Positions 1-11,205 of a DNA stretch of 64,000 nucleotides are shown one piece after another. This stretch comes from Mauremys mutica. Lineage: Eukaryota; Chordata; Testudines; Geoemydidae. Each line of letters opens with the position of its first letter. Position 1 is the stretch's first letter. The DNA lies in the NCBI RefSeq assembly GCF_020497125.1, contig NC_059076.1:9415951-9479950 (forward strand), in the 5' to 3' direction. The notes under the pieces were generated by a model. That model searched no databases and was not told the DNA's origin. It worked only from the letters and a program-made list of their open reading frames with translations. A program made the position numbers and the translations under genes.

Positions 1-494
1 GACACTGAACTAAGGGCTGTGAATACGTATGGACATTATCGGTCTTTGTAATATTTGCTTATATCTCACTTGGACACAAATTTCTGTGAATTTACATCCT
101 GATGGACTTTTCAAATGCAGATATGTTCTTGCGAGCACAAACAGGTAGCACTGAAAATTCAAGTTGAATGTGTAGGTAGCCGAACAAATGTGGGATGAGC
201 AAGGTTGGTAGAGAGAATTATCTTTTAATTTCTCATTCCGTGTTTGACTATTTTACATATCTCCCAGAATGCTCAAACACGGGTGACCAATCAGAGCAGG
301 GAAAGGCTCAGCGCTGGCTTGAAGCATCACCATTCAAAAGGAGCAGAGATAGGCCCACGCTGAGCACATTTGAAATTCCCATTCTTTAATAGTGTCTCTT
401 ATCTAAATATAGAGTTAATGGCACTTATATTGTCCTGCCCTTTAAGTAATCAATCCTCACATCACTTCTGCACAGTGGATACAATGATCTCTAT
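1..494. other. Unassigned AT-rich sequence
   Basis: No repeat family, RNA or exon is recognised here. The one forward frame of 64 codons lacks any family feature. Confidence 0.5.
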
Positions 495-536
495 GTAACG
501 GGTGGGGAAACGGAGGCAGAAAAGTTAAGTGATCCT
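495..536 (-). repeat. MIR/CORE-SINE fragment
   Basis: The stretch around ggggaaacggaggcag and the following aagttaagtgat resembles the reverse complement of the MIR 3' body (a phrase usually close to ggggaaactgaggcac, then aagttaagtgac). It is short and eroded, so only the family is suggested. Confidence 0.5.
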
Positions 537-537
537 A

Positions 538-645
538 GATTTTTCGGACCAGAAGGGTCCATTATTATGATCATTTAGCTTGACCTCCTGCATAGTACAG
601 CATCCAGAGAATTCATGCATCAGGCCCTTCCTCACCTAAGACTAT
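538..645 (-). repeat. CR1/L3-like 3' end remnant
   Basis: The phrase ggaccagaagggtccattat followed by cttgacctcctgcatagta resembles the reverse-strand 3' UTR of the old CR1/L3-like LINE seen near 7640 and 55545. It is strongly diverged. Confidence 0.4.
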
Positions 646-1544
646 ACAATAATTTCAGTTCAGAGCTCAGCAGAACACCAATGTTCACTATCTGTTAGAC
701 CATGTCTCTCTCATTAGGATTGTATCTCTGTTATTCAGACACTTTTTCCCCGTGTTCATCCCCCATCTGTTTATCAGCCCAACATCAGAGCTACTCTACA
801 GTTGCTTCACACATATGTATTACAAGCAGTTAATGCTACCTTGCCAAAGTTATGTGTAGAAAGTTACACTCACCTATCCTGTGCCTGGCATCACACCTCT
901 TAGCTTACTGGTCTGGGAGCTTAGCCCTCTGAGTTATGGGGTTGCATTGACCTTCGTTCTTGCTTGTTTATCTTGAGGATTGGAAAGTACAAATGTCACT
1001 GATGGGACCAGATCTAGTTGGAGGGAAAAAATGACTTGTGTTTGTTAAATTGCAGCTTCTTTAGCATGAGCAATATCACTATGAAATGAAATCTCTCTCG
1101 CTCTCTCTTGGGTTTACCAGTCATTAAATAATTCCTCCAAACAAACTTTATTTCTTCCATTGCCAATTCAGAATCGTGTCCTTTTGCCTCATAAATCATC
1201 GACACCTAATGATCTAGCTGAATTTTATGTGCAAACTGTCCCACAGGAAGCTTTTCTATGCACTGTAATGATGCTATGTGTTTGTTTGGTCGCTAGCAGT
1301 AAGTATTCTAGTACCTCATTTAACAGTCTTTGATATATTTCAGAGAAAACCAGTGCTCAAGCTATTTATGAGAAGTCAGAAATGCCATTGCCTCTGAGCC
1401 AGTGCTTACAAAGTACAAGCTCAGATTTACTCCCCGGCTCTAACGTGAATTCACAAATGCAGTGAATATTTCTCCCTTCTTTGGCTTCCTTAAATCTGCT
1501 GTGCAGTTGCTGTTATTGTTATCAGTGCTGTGCACTGGACAGGC
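646..1544. other. Unassigned sequence
   Basis: Nothing recognised except a short pyrimidine-rich run (ctctctcgctctctctt) near 1092. Confidence 0.5.
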
Positions 1545-1665
1545 AGCTTGGTCCAGAGTATTGGGTGTTGGGTGGGGTGCTGGGAGCTGAGTTCTAATCC
1601 TGACCCTGCGTGGCCTTGGACAAACCTCTGTGCCTCGGTCTTGTCTTCAGAACAGTGAGCTCTTC
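1545..1665 (+). repeat. MIR/CORE-SINE copy
   Basis: Reads in the order expected of MIR: a ggtgctgggagctgag body, gttctaatcctgaccctgcg, tggccttggacaaacctct and gtgcctcggtcttgtcttc. These correspond to the box B-like and core regions of this ancient tRNA-derived SINE. No TSD is visible. Confidence 0.7.
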
Positions 1666-1684
1666 AAGGCAGTGCTGCCTCTCA

Positions 1685-1765
1685 CTACAGGTAGGTCTGC
1701 ACTGCAGTCAGGAGGTGTGACTGCCACACATGTAGACATCTACTTCGATCAAAGCTATGCACCCC
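1685..1765. repeat. Half of a palindromic MITE
   Basis: ggtaggtctgcactgcag, a GTGACTGC core and acatgtagacatct match the terminal style of the tctacactgcag MITEs found complete at 18237 and 40113. Only one arm remains. Confidence 0.45.
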
Positions 1766-2519
1766 TCGTCTCCTTCTCCAGAGAGATGGGGGAGTGGCAG
1801 GGGAGCTCTCTCTGGCTCAGATGATCAGCCCTCTATTGCTGCACCTGCACCACTCCTACCCCTGCCTTCCAGATAGGACCTTTTATAGGCTGCTCTGTGG
1901 GAGAAAAGGCTCCTGCTACATATCGTTGAGAGGGGGCAGTACAGGTCCTGCTCATTGCCCCCGCCCCCTCCTCCTCCTTGATGGGATCTGGTGGGGCTCT
2001 GTGACCAATGACTAAGCAAATTCCTCAGCTTGTCAACTTCATTTCCACAAAGAGGCCTATTAAACATGCCCTTAGGGAATGATCTAAAGCCTGCTGGAAA
2101 TCTTTGCATGATGTCCCCAGGCTTTGGATCAAGTTGTACATTCCTTGCCCATTGTTCTCTGTGAGCACACTGGGCTTCAGAATCCAGGGACTGCAGATCC
2201 CACAGTGATGTTGATAGTGTGAAGCATGGGTAGGGTTTGCATTGTCTGATAGCGGAAGGAAAACATCCATTTCCTTTTGTGTTTGGTAAATTACTCATCC
2301 GACTTTATTTCCCACAGCCTGTGGTTCCCGGGCTTTCTACTCTGTGATGTACGATGTCTGAGTAACACAGCACTTTGCATATCGTTCCTATCCCATTCCC
2401 AACACCATTTCTGCAGGAGTTCTGGAAGCTTCCGTTTGTTCCTCTTACAGTCCTGGGCAATGTCCCAGTGCTACCATTCTAGTGGCAAAGCAATGGGGTT
2501 TACATATTGGGCTAGTGTG
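1766..2519. other. Unassigned sequence
   Basis: Contains a short GC-rich block near 1955-2000 (cccccgccccctcctcctcc). A 157-codon frame on the minus strand shows no domain, so I do not call it a gene. Confidence 0.5.
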
Positions 2520-2668
2520 ATGGTTTTCCAGATTTTGTTTTTTTTGGATGAAAAGTCAAAATTTGCCCCAGAAAGCAGACACTTTCCGGCAAAAAAAAAA
2601 ATTCTCAAAAACCCAATTTTCCATGAAAAATAGTTTTGACAGAAAAATTTCAGCCAGCCCTAGTTGTT
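2520..2668 (-). repeat. TTTTCCATGAAAA-type AT-rich repeat
   Basis: Runs of aaaattt/ttttccatgaaaaat and a right end ccagccctag recur in the window (4100, 28060, 46190, 51495). This suggests a dispersed AT-rich palindromic element, probably a DNA-transposon MITE. The class is not proven. Confidence 0.4.
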
Positions 2669-2691
2669 CTTTTTACTACTTATATCGCAGG

Positions 2692-2800
2692 AGCATCTAA
2701 GAACCCCAGGCATGGCCCAGAACCCCATTGTGCTAGGTGCTGCACAAACTGAGAACAAAAAGCCCCTGCCCCAATGAGCTAGCAATGTAACTAAGCCCTT
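2692..2800 (-). repeat. MIR-type 3' tail (L2-like)
   Basis: Minus-strand order gcccctgccccaatgagct, caaactgagaacaaa and cattgtgctaggtgctgcac is the reverse of the tail phrase seen at 13380 and 38430 (aagctctttggggcaggga ... acagcacctagcac). This tail is shared by MIR/L2-related elements. Confidence 0.6.
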
Positions 2801-3109
2801 CACTGGACACCTGCATAGGTACCAGGCAGGATCCAGCCCAACGCAGGTAAAGAACCATACTCCTTTTGCTTTAAAAATTCTGGGCTTAATTTCCTAGGAG
2901 CTGCTTTCTGGAGAAATAATCTGTACAAAGCTTTGACATTTGACTTATTTCTCCTGAATGTCTCTATTTTCTGAGCACCGGTGCATGACAGTCTCCTTGC
3001 AGAAAAGGGAAATGTTTTGCCAGAAATGTTTACGAGGACGTATCAGACTTTACCGTTCCTTGTAGAAAAACTCAGTGTCACAGTCAGGATCCCAGGCTGC
3101 CTCTCCGAG
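2801..3109. other. Unassigned sequence
   Basis: No recognised feature. Confidence 0.45.
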
Positions 3110-3111
3110 AA

Positions 3112-3490
3112 CTCCCAGGGTACGTACACAGTGCACACTAAGCTTGAGTCTGTGGGACCCAGGCGGATGGACTGTGTTTCCATGCCCATGCTTGAGCATC
3201 TGGCTTTAAAGTTGCTGGACCCAGGTCTCACAGCTGTGCAAATATGTCCATACACAGACCGTCTGACTTGGTTCTGAGGCTTGAGCTGCATCCACACTGC
3301 AAAATGACAGGGCTTGGACCCAAGTCAAAGTGGGACTTGGGCTCTGATGCACCCCTTGCAGGGTCCTAAGACCTGGGTCCTGAGTGCTTGCTGACCTGAA
3401 TCAGACTGATTTGTGTGTGGACGGAAGGGGAGTTAGGGCTCAAATCTGAGCCAGAGCCTGGGCTTAGTGTGCTGTGTGGACATACTCCTA
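3112..3490. mobile_element. Degenerate palindromic MITE
   Basis: Contains repeated GACCCAGG / CCTGGGTC type arms and ends with gtgctgtgtggacatactcc. Two facing arms meet around 3300-3400. The architecture resembles the 'gtctacactgcag' MITEs elsewhere in the window but is heavily mutated. TSDs cannot be assigned. Confidence 0.5.
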
Positions 3491-3742
3491 GTCGTGCTAT
3501 ATGAGTGTTGAGTGAGTGAACTCTGGGGATGCTGGGCAAGTGCTTTTTCTCTTCCTGCTGCTGCTTTTCATTTAAGTCCTGATAGAGCAATACACTTAAG
3601 AGGGTGCTTAAAATTAAGCACCTGCTCAAGTGTTTTGCTTGATTGGGGATTCAGTTGAGGAACATGAGAACATTAGGTGTTACTTCTAAGAAGCTAGGTA
3701 GGGATGATGTGATATTGCAGCGCTTTGTTTCATTTTCGGAAC

Positions 3743-3743
<1 letters not shown>

Positions 3744-3796
<53 letters not shown>

Positions 3797-3797
3797 A
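3744..3797. repeat. (TG)n(GA)n compound microsatellite
   Basis: About 15 TG units run directly into about 12 GA units. The overlapping 64-codon frame, which begins with Cys-Val and then Arg-Glu repeats, is a product of the microsatellite. Confidence 0.97.
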
Positions 3798-3887
3798 TAC
3801 AACACTGTAATGGTCTCTGTAATGTTCAGTACTACAATTTCCATTAGAAAACCCATTTATTTTCCTTTTCCTTGTGTTCCATACTGT

Positions 3888-3947
3888 ACTTTTTTCATTA
3901 ACTTTGTAAAGCTCTTTGGCATTTTGAGAAATGCTGCATAAATAATA
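3888..3947 (+). repeat. MIR 3' end fragment
   Basis: ttgtaaagctctttggca ... gaaatgctgcataaataat matches the MIR-style terminal phrase (gtaaagcgctttgaga ... aatgctatataaat). Confidence 0.5.
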
Positions 3948-4019
3948 AGCTTAGCCATTTCGATTCATCTAAACTGGAGCATTTGTTCAAGCTGTTTGGG
4001 ACCATGAGACAGACACTGG

Positions 4020-4350
4020 GCTATTCCCACAAACGTATTTAGGCATCCAATTGTCATTTTAGGTACCTAAGTCATTTAGGATTGAGATACAGCTGGGAGA
4101 AATTGTTTAGCCAAAACTTTTTTTGGCAAAAAATACAGATTTGGTGACATCAAAACATTTCACGAATTGGAGTTGGTTTTGCTGAATAGTTTCAGACAAA
4201 AAAAAATCTAAGAAAAAATCAAACTGTTTTCTTTCAAGATTTTTCATTTTGATTTTTCAGTTCAGAATGGCATGTTTTGAAATTTCCTTCAATTTTATTT
4301 AAAATATTTTTTAAAATGCTCAAAAATCAAATCAAAACAAACCATTTTAT
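4020..4350. repeat. Palindromic fragment plus AT-rich repeat
   Basis: 4020-4090 holds tatttaggcatcc/aggtacctaag arms of the small TTAGGC palindrome seen complete at 18140. 4100-4350 holds the ttttggcaaaaaa/gatttttcattttgat AT-rich repeat type. Both are fragmentary. Confidence 0.4.
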
Positions 4351-5150
4351 TTGACCCACAATGATCTTCTCTTTGAATTACCAGTGCGCCATAACACCTG
4401 TTATACACACAGCCATAAATAGAGATCCTCAAAAACCTGTTCAGCTGCTTCTGATCCCAGGTGGCAACTAAATGCCCTGCTGGGGTCTCCGATGTGGCTA
4501 AATTTCTGCCTGTGGGCATGTACAAAACTGCCTGGGTCCTGATGCTAATGAAGCTCATTGCCATCGTTCACACCTGGGATTCACAACGTATCTCATCTGT
4601 GCCCAATCCAGTCGATGTACTCAGAGCACCTGGGAGGTGGGAGACTGAAAATCAAGGCCCTGCTCCAATTCTGGCAGAGCATCTCCCCTATCCCAGGTGA
4701 GTGTGCAAACCTCCAGGCGATTGGCTGTCATGGGGTGGGCTCTCTATGTGCGGTTTCTTGTGAGCAGTGGCTGACCTAGCTCAGGCTCCTAACTCCAGGA
4801 GAGGGTTCATGGCTGTGAATCCCAAGTGGCGATAGGTGCTTCTCTCTCAGCATTTCCTACTGGCTAGTTTAGGCACCTCCCCCCTTAGCATGCTGTGTTT
4901 TGTGAATCCCCTTCTTCGGCACCTAGCTTTCCCTGTGAACTGTATGGGGAGTCTGAGGGCCTAACTCAAGGCTGGGGATTCAACTGGGTGGCAGAGTGCC
5001 TAAAAGTTGGCATTGCAACCCTGAGTGTCTTTGTGGCTCTATCCCTGTGCCTTTCCTATCTCTGTCCAGTTAGCTAGTTTCTAATAACGGTCAATACAGG
5101 GGCAGGTGTACAGAAGCTCCTCGACTATATGCCCTGAATACAAAGGATTA
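4351..5150. other. Unassigned sequence
   Basis: Short overlapping open frames of 60-80 codons occur in several phases, none with a recognisable domain. No RNA or repeat is identified. Confidence 0.45.
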
Positions 5151-5341
5151 GGGCTTGTCTACGTGGCGAGTTCATGCACAGCAAGCCAAGGTGTGAATCT
5201 AAAGTATACTAGCTTGCCATGCGGACCCTGCTACCGTGCATTACAGAACTTCTAGTGCGTGGTAGCAGGGGCTGCCTAGCCAGCTAGCGCGCGGGAGGTT
5301 TACTGTCTGGCTTGCTGCGTACTAACGGTGGAGAGAAGCCC
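5151..5341. mobile_element. PIF/Harbinger-like MITE with TTA duplication
   Basis: The element starts gggcttgtctacg and ends ggagagaagccc, whose complement gives gggcttctctcc, so the termini are inverted repeats of about 10-12 bp. It is flanked by TTA on both sides (5148-5150 and 5342-5344), the TWA target typical of PIF/Harbinger. The inside is a deleted palindrome (tagcttgcc/agctagcgcg, tgctaccg/cgtggtagca). No transposase is encoded. Confidence 0.75.
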
Positions 5342-5344
5342 TTA

Positions 5345-6639
5345 GTGTTATATTTGGTGTTGTTACCCTTTTGAGCTGAGCAGGTTGGAGGTGTTTGAGC
5401 TGGAAGTAGAAATTGGTGATAGTCACTTATTCCTTTGAGGGAGTTTCCGTTTATTTACAAAGAATGTACAAAGTCCTGTGTCTTGGAATGCAGAAGGAAC
5501 CGAGTTTCTTTGCTTACCAGCCTCCTCCAAGCATCTTTAGCCAATACCAGATAGAAGAGCTCTTCCTAGCTTTTTCCAGGGTCAAACTGCGGTTACGGGT
5601 TCTTGCTTGGCTTTTCCTTTGCCTCTCTCTGTTCTTATCTGTGACCTCAATATCGGCGTGTTCGTTCATATGTCCACACACACCTAGGCAAAATAGTATT
5701 CAACCCAAAAGCTCCTGGGCAGGTTCACACACCGCTTTTGTCTTAGGCAAGGCTTATATTTACTGGTATGTTAATCGAAGTGTGAGTTCACACTTATCAA
5801 TCTCAATGGGGATTTAACCCAACCCAAAACAATGTTTCACCCAGCTCATAACATTATTATAAAAAATGTGCATTGCACAAGCTTATATTATACAGTGCAA
5901 TAATAGGGTGGATACAAATTGTAATCATTGTATTACAATGTCAAAGGTGAGATTTGCACAATTGCTCAACGCTGGTCTAGTTCCACTCCCATTAAAGTCT
6001 GCAATAAAACTCCCACTGACTGTAATGGGAGCAGAGTTAAACCAGTGCTGAGCATGTCTGAAATTCCACTAATCTTATTTTACTTAATAAATATTTATAA
6101 AGTTTAAAGAGATGTAACTGGGTGCCTGGAGCTCTCACCCCATTAGCAGGCCTTGGGAACCTGCCTAAAGCTTCTAATTACTATGGCAACCACAGCTTGT
6201 TAAATCCACTAGGATGTAAGAGGTTGGCCTGACCCTCTGATGGGAGGGAACTAGTGTCAGAGACAGGGAGGCAGAGCAGCCAGTCTCAGGGAGGAAGCTT
6301 ATGCTGAGATTTATGATCTGTTATTGTTTGAGTTTATATCATTTATAATATTATCCCAGGAAAGGCTTAAATCAGACCTTGTAAATCACATGTAGACTTT
6401 CTTTGGAGCAGAACGGGAATGTCCCCTTCTCATTGTATTGCCTTACAAACCATTTTTAGTGTAAGACCCAGAATCTATACAGGCTACCGCTTTTAACAAC
6501 ACTCATAGCCAGCATCTGTGAAGTCTGACTTGGGAACCTCTGCATTTAAAAGCATGCTTTCTACTCTCTCTACTAATAGACCAGATCCATTAGCCTGAAG
6601 AGCCTCGGTGACAGTCTGTACCCTATCTTCAGCCTTTTT
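5345..6639. other. Unassigned sequence with one short hairpin
   Basis: Around 5988-6034, ctcccattaaagtctg and cagtgactgtaatgggag-type arms face each other, a small TTACAATGGGAG palindrome. Nothing else is recognised. A 134-codon frame at 5413-5817 has no domain. Confidence 0.4.
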
Positions 6640-6810
6640 GCCAAACTAAGATAATTTTTGTACAAAACATCTCATGCCTTATGAGGTATCATTTGAAAAC
6701 TCATAATTTGCTGAGCATTATTATCCCGGTCAAATATGTGTATCAAAATTGTATGTAAGGTTACAAGATTCTACTGTAGAACATTGCTGTGGCATGTTCC
6801 AAGGATAGAA
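6640..6810. repeat. Possible retroelement-derived repeat
   Basis: The stretch with tgccttatgaggtatcattt, gaaaactcataatttgctga and ttattatcccggtcaaatatg resembles a dispersed sauropsid repeat that I recall as retroelement-associated. No ends, TSD or ORF are visible, so class and boundaries are open. Confidence 0.35.
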
Positions 6811-6915
6811 AAGCATCCCAAACCAGTTCCTCAGGAAGAAAAAGCTAGTCAGCCCCTCATCCAGGTGTCAGCATGATCTATTCAGCAATCACCTAGTTGA
6901 ACCACTAGAGGAGGA

Positions 6916-7080
6916 CTCATAGAATATCAGGGTTGGAAGGGACCTCAGGAGGTCATCTAGTCCAACCCCCTGTTCAAAGCAGGACCAATCCCCAGATCCC
7001 TAAATGGCTCCCTCAACAATTGAACTCACAACCCTGGGTTTAGCAAGCCAATGCTCAAACCACTGAGCTATCCCTCCCCC
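6916..7080 (-). mobile_element. tRNA-derived SINE, CR1-A/B-type tail (tortoise Pol III SINE type)
   Basis: On the minus strand the element starts with a tRNA-like head containing box A (gatagctcagtgg, complement near 7062-7074) and a box B-like gtgagttcaat (complement near 7017-7028). A short body (ccatttagggatctgggg) follows, then a 3' tail ending in tgatattctatga. The last ~70 bp nearly match the 3' end of the CR1 at 41625-43341 (ggtcctgctttgagcagg ... ggtcatctagtccaacccc on the other strand). This fits a SINE that uses CR1 reverse transcriptase. It has no coding capacity. Confidence 0.92.
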
Positions 7081-7636
7081 AGAACAAAGACACACATGGC
7101 CGGTGTGTTACATGAGTATGGTGTTGGTAACATGTCTTTTGGTTGCTGGTCCCCAGGAAATTCTCATTTTCATCCTCCATGTTTAAAAATATCTGGCATG
7201 GCCAGCTGATGATGTGGCTCCCCTATTTTCCAAAATCCCATGGGTCACTGGGGATGGTCCTGCCACTGATCATTCCCTTATTCCTGACAGTGAGAGGTAA
7301 ACTCTGCCTGTGCATTTGGAAATGGTGACATTTTCAAAGTGAACATAGCCCAGCATATAAATTTCCATCTGCAGTTTCATGCATGGAATTTTGTAACATT
7401 GGAGAGTTAGATGTTTTAACAACCTGACTGCCATGCAAATGCTGTGTCTGCGTGTAAATCTGAGGTTTGGAGCTCCCCAAAAGGAGTATTTGCAACATTC
7501 AAAGCTGCTTTTGCACATGTATTGCTGACTGGCTGGTCTCATTCATGGAGCTCTAGCCAGTTTACCTGCTTAATTACATGCACCAGGTGGCATTTTCCTG
7601 TCAAACCTGTTTTTACCTACTTTACTACAATGCTAG
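7081..7636. other. Unassigned sequence
   Basis: No recognised feature between the SINE and the old LINE. Confidence 0.45.
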
Positions 7637-8853
7637 AAAGAGTCATAGTGTTTAAAGCTAGAAGGGCCCAATATTCTGGCCTCCTATTTATCACAGGCCC
7701 CCAACATTACCCAGCACCTGCACGCTAAACCTCACACCAGCCTGAGACCAAAGTACTACAGGAGACTAGACTATGATGTGTCACAGGCAGAGAACAGGAG
7801 GGAGTGAGGAGCATCAGGGCTCCAGGCCCCTGCATGGGCCAGTAACTGATTAAGTGAGATGTACCCAGATAATCCTGGCAAGTGACCCACCTCCACATGT
7901 TGCAGAGGAAGGTGAACCCCACCCCCACAAGGTCACTGCTTGTCTGACCTGGGGAAAAATTTCTTCCCAACTCCACATATGGCGATCAGTCAGCCCCCTA
8001 AGCATGTGAACAAGAACCAACCAGCCAAGCACCTGGGAGAGAGAATGCTCAGTGCCGCTGCAGACTCCTGGCCCTCCCCATCCAATCTCCCATCTCCAGC
8101 TGTGGCCATCCCTGATGCTGCAGAGATGGGAGATAAAACCCCTCCCAGAACAGAGGGTGAAGGAATCCCTTCCTTTCCTTTGCCGGTGGCCAGCTGAAAC
8201 TATGAAGCATGAGCTTTGGGAACCTAAGAGAAACTGGAAGTGAGCCCAGGGTGGCTGAGCCCTGCCCCTCATACATTTGTCTAGCTCTCTCTTAAAACTA
8301 ACTATGTTGTTTTCTCCCACAACTCCCCTTGGGAGGCTGTTCCAGAACCTCACCCTTCTCATGGTTAGAAACTTTCTTCTAGTTTCCAGCCTCCGTTTGT
8401 TCTTGGCCAGGTTATCCCCCTGTATTCCTGTGCCAACCCTGTCCTTTTGCTTAACTAGCTCTTCACCCTCCCTGGTATTTACCCCCCAAAAGTATTTCTA
8501 GAAAGCAATCAGCTCCCCTCTCAGCCTTCTTTTTGCAAGATTGAACAAGCCAAGCTCTTCCAGTCTCCTAAGACTAGCCTTCCGTTCCCCTGCTCTTCCC
8601 TGAATCAGTTCCAGTTTAAATTAATCTGACCAGAATTGTACACAGTATTCAAAATGAGTTTTTACCAGAACCTTCTACAATGACATTGATACTTCTCTCT
8701 CTCTCACACACTCTACTGGACATGCATCCCTTAGTACTTCCGAGGGTCACGTTAGCCTTTCTTACAGCATGTTGCATTGGTGGCTCATCGTCATCCTGTG
8801 ACTGACGCACACAACCAGGTCTCTCTCTTCCTCCTCCATTGCTGCCAACTGAT
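7637..8853 (-). pseudogene. Old CR1/L3-like LINE: 3' UTR and ORF2 C-terminus
   Basis: This is the 3' part of a decayed minus-strand LINE that spans 7637-12620. At 8362-8265 the minus strand reads FWNSLPRGVVGENN..SFKRELDKC, the C-terminal signature of CR1-family ORF2 (FWNxLPREVV...FKxxLDK). Further left is a long 3' UTR with the family phrase tctgacctggggaaaaattt. The 3' end near 7640-7690 carries the gctagaagggcccaatattc motif also found near 55560 and 63815. The coding part has stops and frameshifts. An LTR was later inserted at 8853/9311. Confidence 0.82.
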
Positions 8854-9310
8854 TGTGAGGGATCACGGGCCTTGGACCCTGGTCTCCAGGCAGTGCTCAA
8901 TCCACAGCCACCACCCAGCAGCTCACCTGAATGCTGGATAGTGGGGCCAGAGAAGCTAGCTTACAGAGGCCTGCCCACAAATCTCCTGACTGCGGGAGAT
9001 GTCTAGCTCTACTTAAACCAGAAGGAGGCACAGGGAATCATCTCGGCAACTAGAGGAATTCTTACAGACCCTGCCTATTTGCCTTACTCCTGCATCCTAC
9101 CTCCCAAGCTGTTCCTGGTTCCTGTCCCAGATGCCCGTCTGTTCCCAGTTCCTGCTTCCCTGCCTCACTCCAGGTCCCTGCTCCTATGCCCTACCCTGAA
9201 ACTGACTCCGGCCCTGACCTCCGGCTTGGTATCTGACTCTGACCCCAGCTTCAGTTCAAGGTTTCTGACTCTAACCATTAGACATGACTGCCCATGCCCC
9301 ATTCCCTACA
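8854..9310. mobile_element. Solo LTR inserted in the old LINE (TSD ctgat)
   Basis: The 457-bp insert starts TGTGAGGGA and ends TCCCTACA, so it has the TG...CA ends and short inverted termini of an LTR. It is flanked by identical 5-bp duplications ctgat (8849-8853 and 9311-9315). The LINE frame resumes on the other side: Lys-Leu-Gly-Gly on one flank, Ser-Val-Gly-Ser-Asn-Gly-Gly-Gly on the other. No gag, pol or env sequence is present. Transcriptional orientation could not be fixed because I see no clear TATA or polyadenylation signal. Confidence 0.88.
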
Positions 9311-10649
9311 CTGATGAGCCCCCCAGCTTGTAGCAGAAACTCTTATTAGAGCCCAAGTGTATGACCTTGCACTTTGTACTATTGAATTTCATCCCATTTC
9401 GGTCACTCCAGTCTCCAAGGTCATCCAGATCTTCCTGGATCATATTCTGATCTTCCTCTGCATTGATGATGCCTCTCAACTTTGCATCATCAGCAAATTT
9501 CAGTAGCTCACTCCCACTTCTGGTGCCAAGGTCCTTAATAAAAACATTGAATAAGATTGGATTCAAGACTAATCTTGAGGATCTCCATCTTGAGGAACTC
9601 CACTGGTAGCCTCCCTCCAGTCTGATGGTTCATCTTTCAGTACAACCTGTTGCCTTCTCCCTTTTAGCTAGTTGCTTATCCATCTGACAATGATGGATAA
9701 GCATCATACTGATCTTCCTTAATTTAACCAATAATTTCCCATCTGGTACCATGTCAAAGGCTTTACTGAAGACCAAGTATCTTAGATCTACTGCACTTCC
9801 TTTACCTAAAAATAATCCATTATTTTCTCAAAGAAGGAGATCAGGTTAGTCTGGCATGATCTACCTTTGGTAAACCCATGTTGCGTTACAACCCCTTTAC
9901 CATTTGCCTCTATGAATTTAATTATTTGTTCCTTCACAATTTGTTCTAAAACCTTGCAAATTACTAAGGTCACACTAACACGTCTGTTATTGCCTGGATC
10001 ACTTCCCGCCCCTCCCCCTTTCTTAATCATAGGTACAGCATTACCTATTCTCCAGTCAGATGGTATTACACCTAAATAGATTTATTTTAAGTCTTTTCTA
10101 CTAGACTAGCAATCTCATCATGTGCCAGTTTTCATTCAGTATTCTGGGATGGAAATTATCCAGGCTCCTGATAGAAAAACTTAAAGAGCTGAATGTGTTC
10201 ATTCTCCTCAGATGTGGTAGTTTCCATGTCTAGACACTCATTTCCATCAGCCATGCTGCCTTCATGGCCATGTTCCATATTATCATCATAACTGAAAAAG
10301 AAGGCAAAGTGTTTGTTTAGTTTTTGGGCCATACTTCATTCAGTTTTCTAGCTTGTGGTGTTGCATTATCCCCCACCATATCTTAGCTGATTTTCCTGCT
10401 CCTGTGTATTGAAGCCAAGCATGGAGATTTCATGTCTCTTCCAACCCTCTTCCTTCATTTCCCAGTTTAAAGCCCTTCTTATCAATCGTGTCAACCTTGA
10501 TCCTAGTAGATTAATACACTAGGTACTCAAGTGGAGTCCATCAGTCAAGAACAGTCTTCGTTCCATAAATGTCTCCCAATGGTTGATCTTCCAGAAACCT
10601 TCCTCATAGCACCAATCCATGAGCCATCTGCTTATCTTCATTATCCTGA
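9311..10649 (-). pseudogene. Old CR1/L3-like LINE: reverse-transcriptase region and end of the esterase domain
   Basis: Minus-strand translation from 9566 gives NPILFNVFIKDLGTRSG and then LLKFADDAKLRG, the catalytic FADD block of CR1-type RT. From 10030 it gives QHGFTKGRSCQTNLISFF, an earlier RT block. Near 10640-10530 a different region reads RWLMDWCYEEGFW and then LFLTDGLHLS, resembling the C-terminal DxxH block (DGLHL) of SGNH esterases in CR1-like ORF1. Stops and frameshifts separate the blocks. The space between esterase and RT is too short for a full endonuclease, so an internal deletion is likely. Confidence 0.8.
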
Positions 10650-11144
10650 AAAACAAAGGTTAAAAGCAGCCCTGGAGAGTGAGAGCAGCTGAATGAGTAG
10701 CTGACCACAGGTATGGCCTGCTCAATAGGGCCCAGCTGGCCTTGATAAGAGGGCTGGGGCCAGGAACTGAAGGAGTCTCTCCCTTGCTCTGGAGTGGGAA
10801 GGGCTACCTGCCTGGGAGTAAGGTACCTGAAGTGGAGCAGTGCTGGGGAACAGGGCAAGGGAGCTGGGGAGCTCCAGTCTGGTAAATCCCCAGGCTGCAG
10901 GGCCTTGCTAAAAGGCCAAAACAGGCACTGAGGTTGCAGAGGTGCATCCCAGGGTTAGACAGAGTGGCCATGACAGACTGCAGTTTGCCCCAGGGAGATG
11001 GGGCTAGATGGTGACTGGCAGTAGCCATTGAGGCAAGGTGGGTTTAGAGGGTTGGGGGTTCCCCTGGGAGGGGAGACCCAGAGTGGGGGTACTGCAGTGG
11101 GATCTGGGAGGGACATGGGGGCCCTAAGGCAGCTGAGACACCAG

Positions 11145-11158
11145 CCTGCAGAGGGCGC
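11145..11158 (+). promoter_or_regulatory. CTCF-like motif in LTR-like repeat
   Basis: CCTGCAGAGGGCGC matches the CTCF core consensus CCASYAGRKGGCRS at all but the third position, and is followed by TCTAGG. Occupancy is not shown. Confidence 0.45.
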
Positions 11159-11191
11159 TCTAGGCTGGACAAGAGCTAATTCCTGAGATGA

Positions 11192-11205
11192 CCAGCAGGA
11201 GGTGC
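11192..11205 (+). promoter_or_regulatory. Second CTCF-like motif in the same repeat
   Basis: CCAGCAGGAGGTGC matches the CTCF core with two mismatches. It lies 33 bp after the first motif in the same orientation. The 14.8-kb copy has the same pair. Confidence 0.35.

Noticed and set aside
1825..2298. 157-codon frame on the minus strand
   Set aside because: It overlaps other frames, has low-complexity Gly and Ser stretches and no domain. There is no promoter or splice context.
3747..3941. Frame beginning with Cys-Val repeats
   Set aside because: Translation of the TG/GA microsatellite.
5413..5817. 134-codon forward frame
   Set aside because: No recognisable motif. The Leu/Ser-rich stretch (LFLCLSLFLSV) follows from a CT-rich run.
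7010..7080. Candidate functional tRNA gene
   Set aside because: The tRNA-like part is the head of a SINE that recurs at 12211, 16905 and 32616, and box B is degraded.
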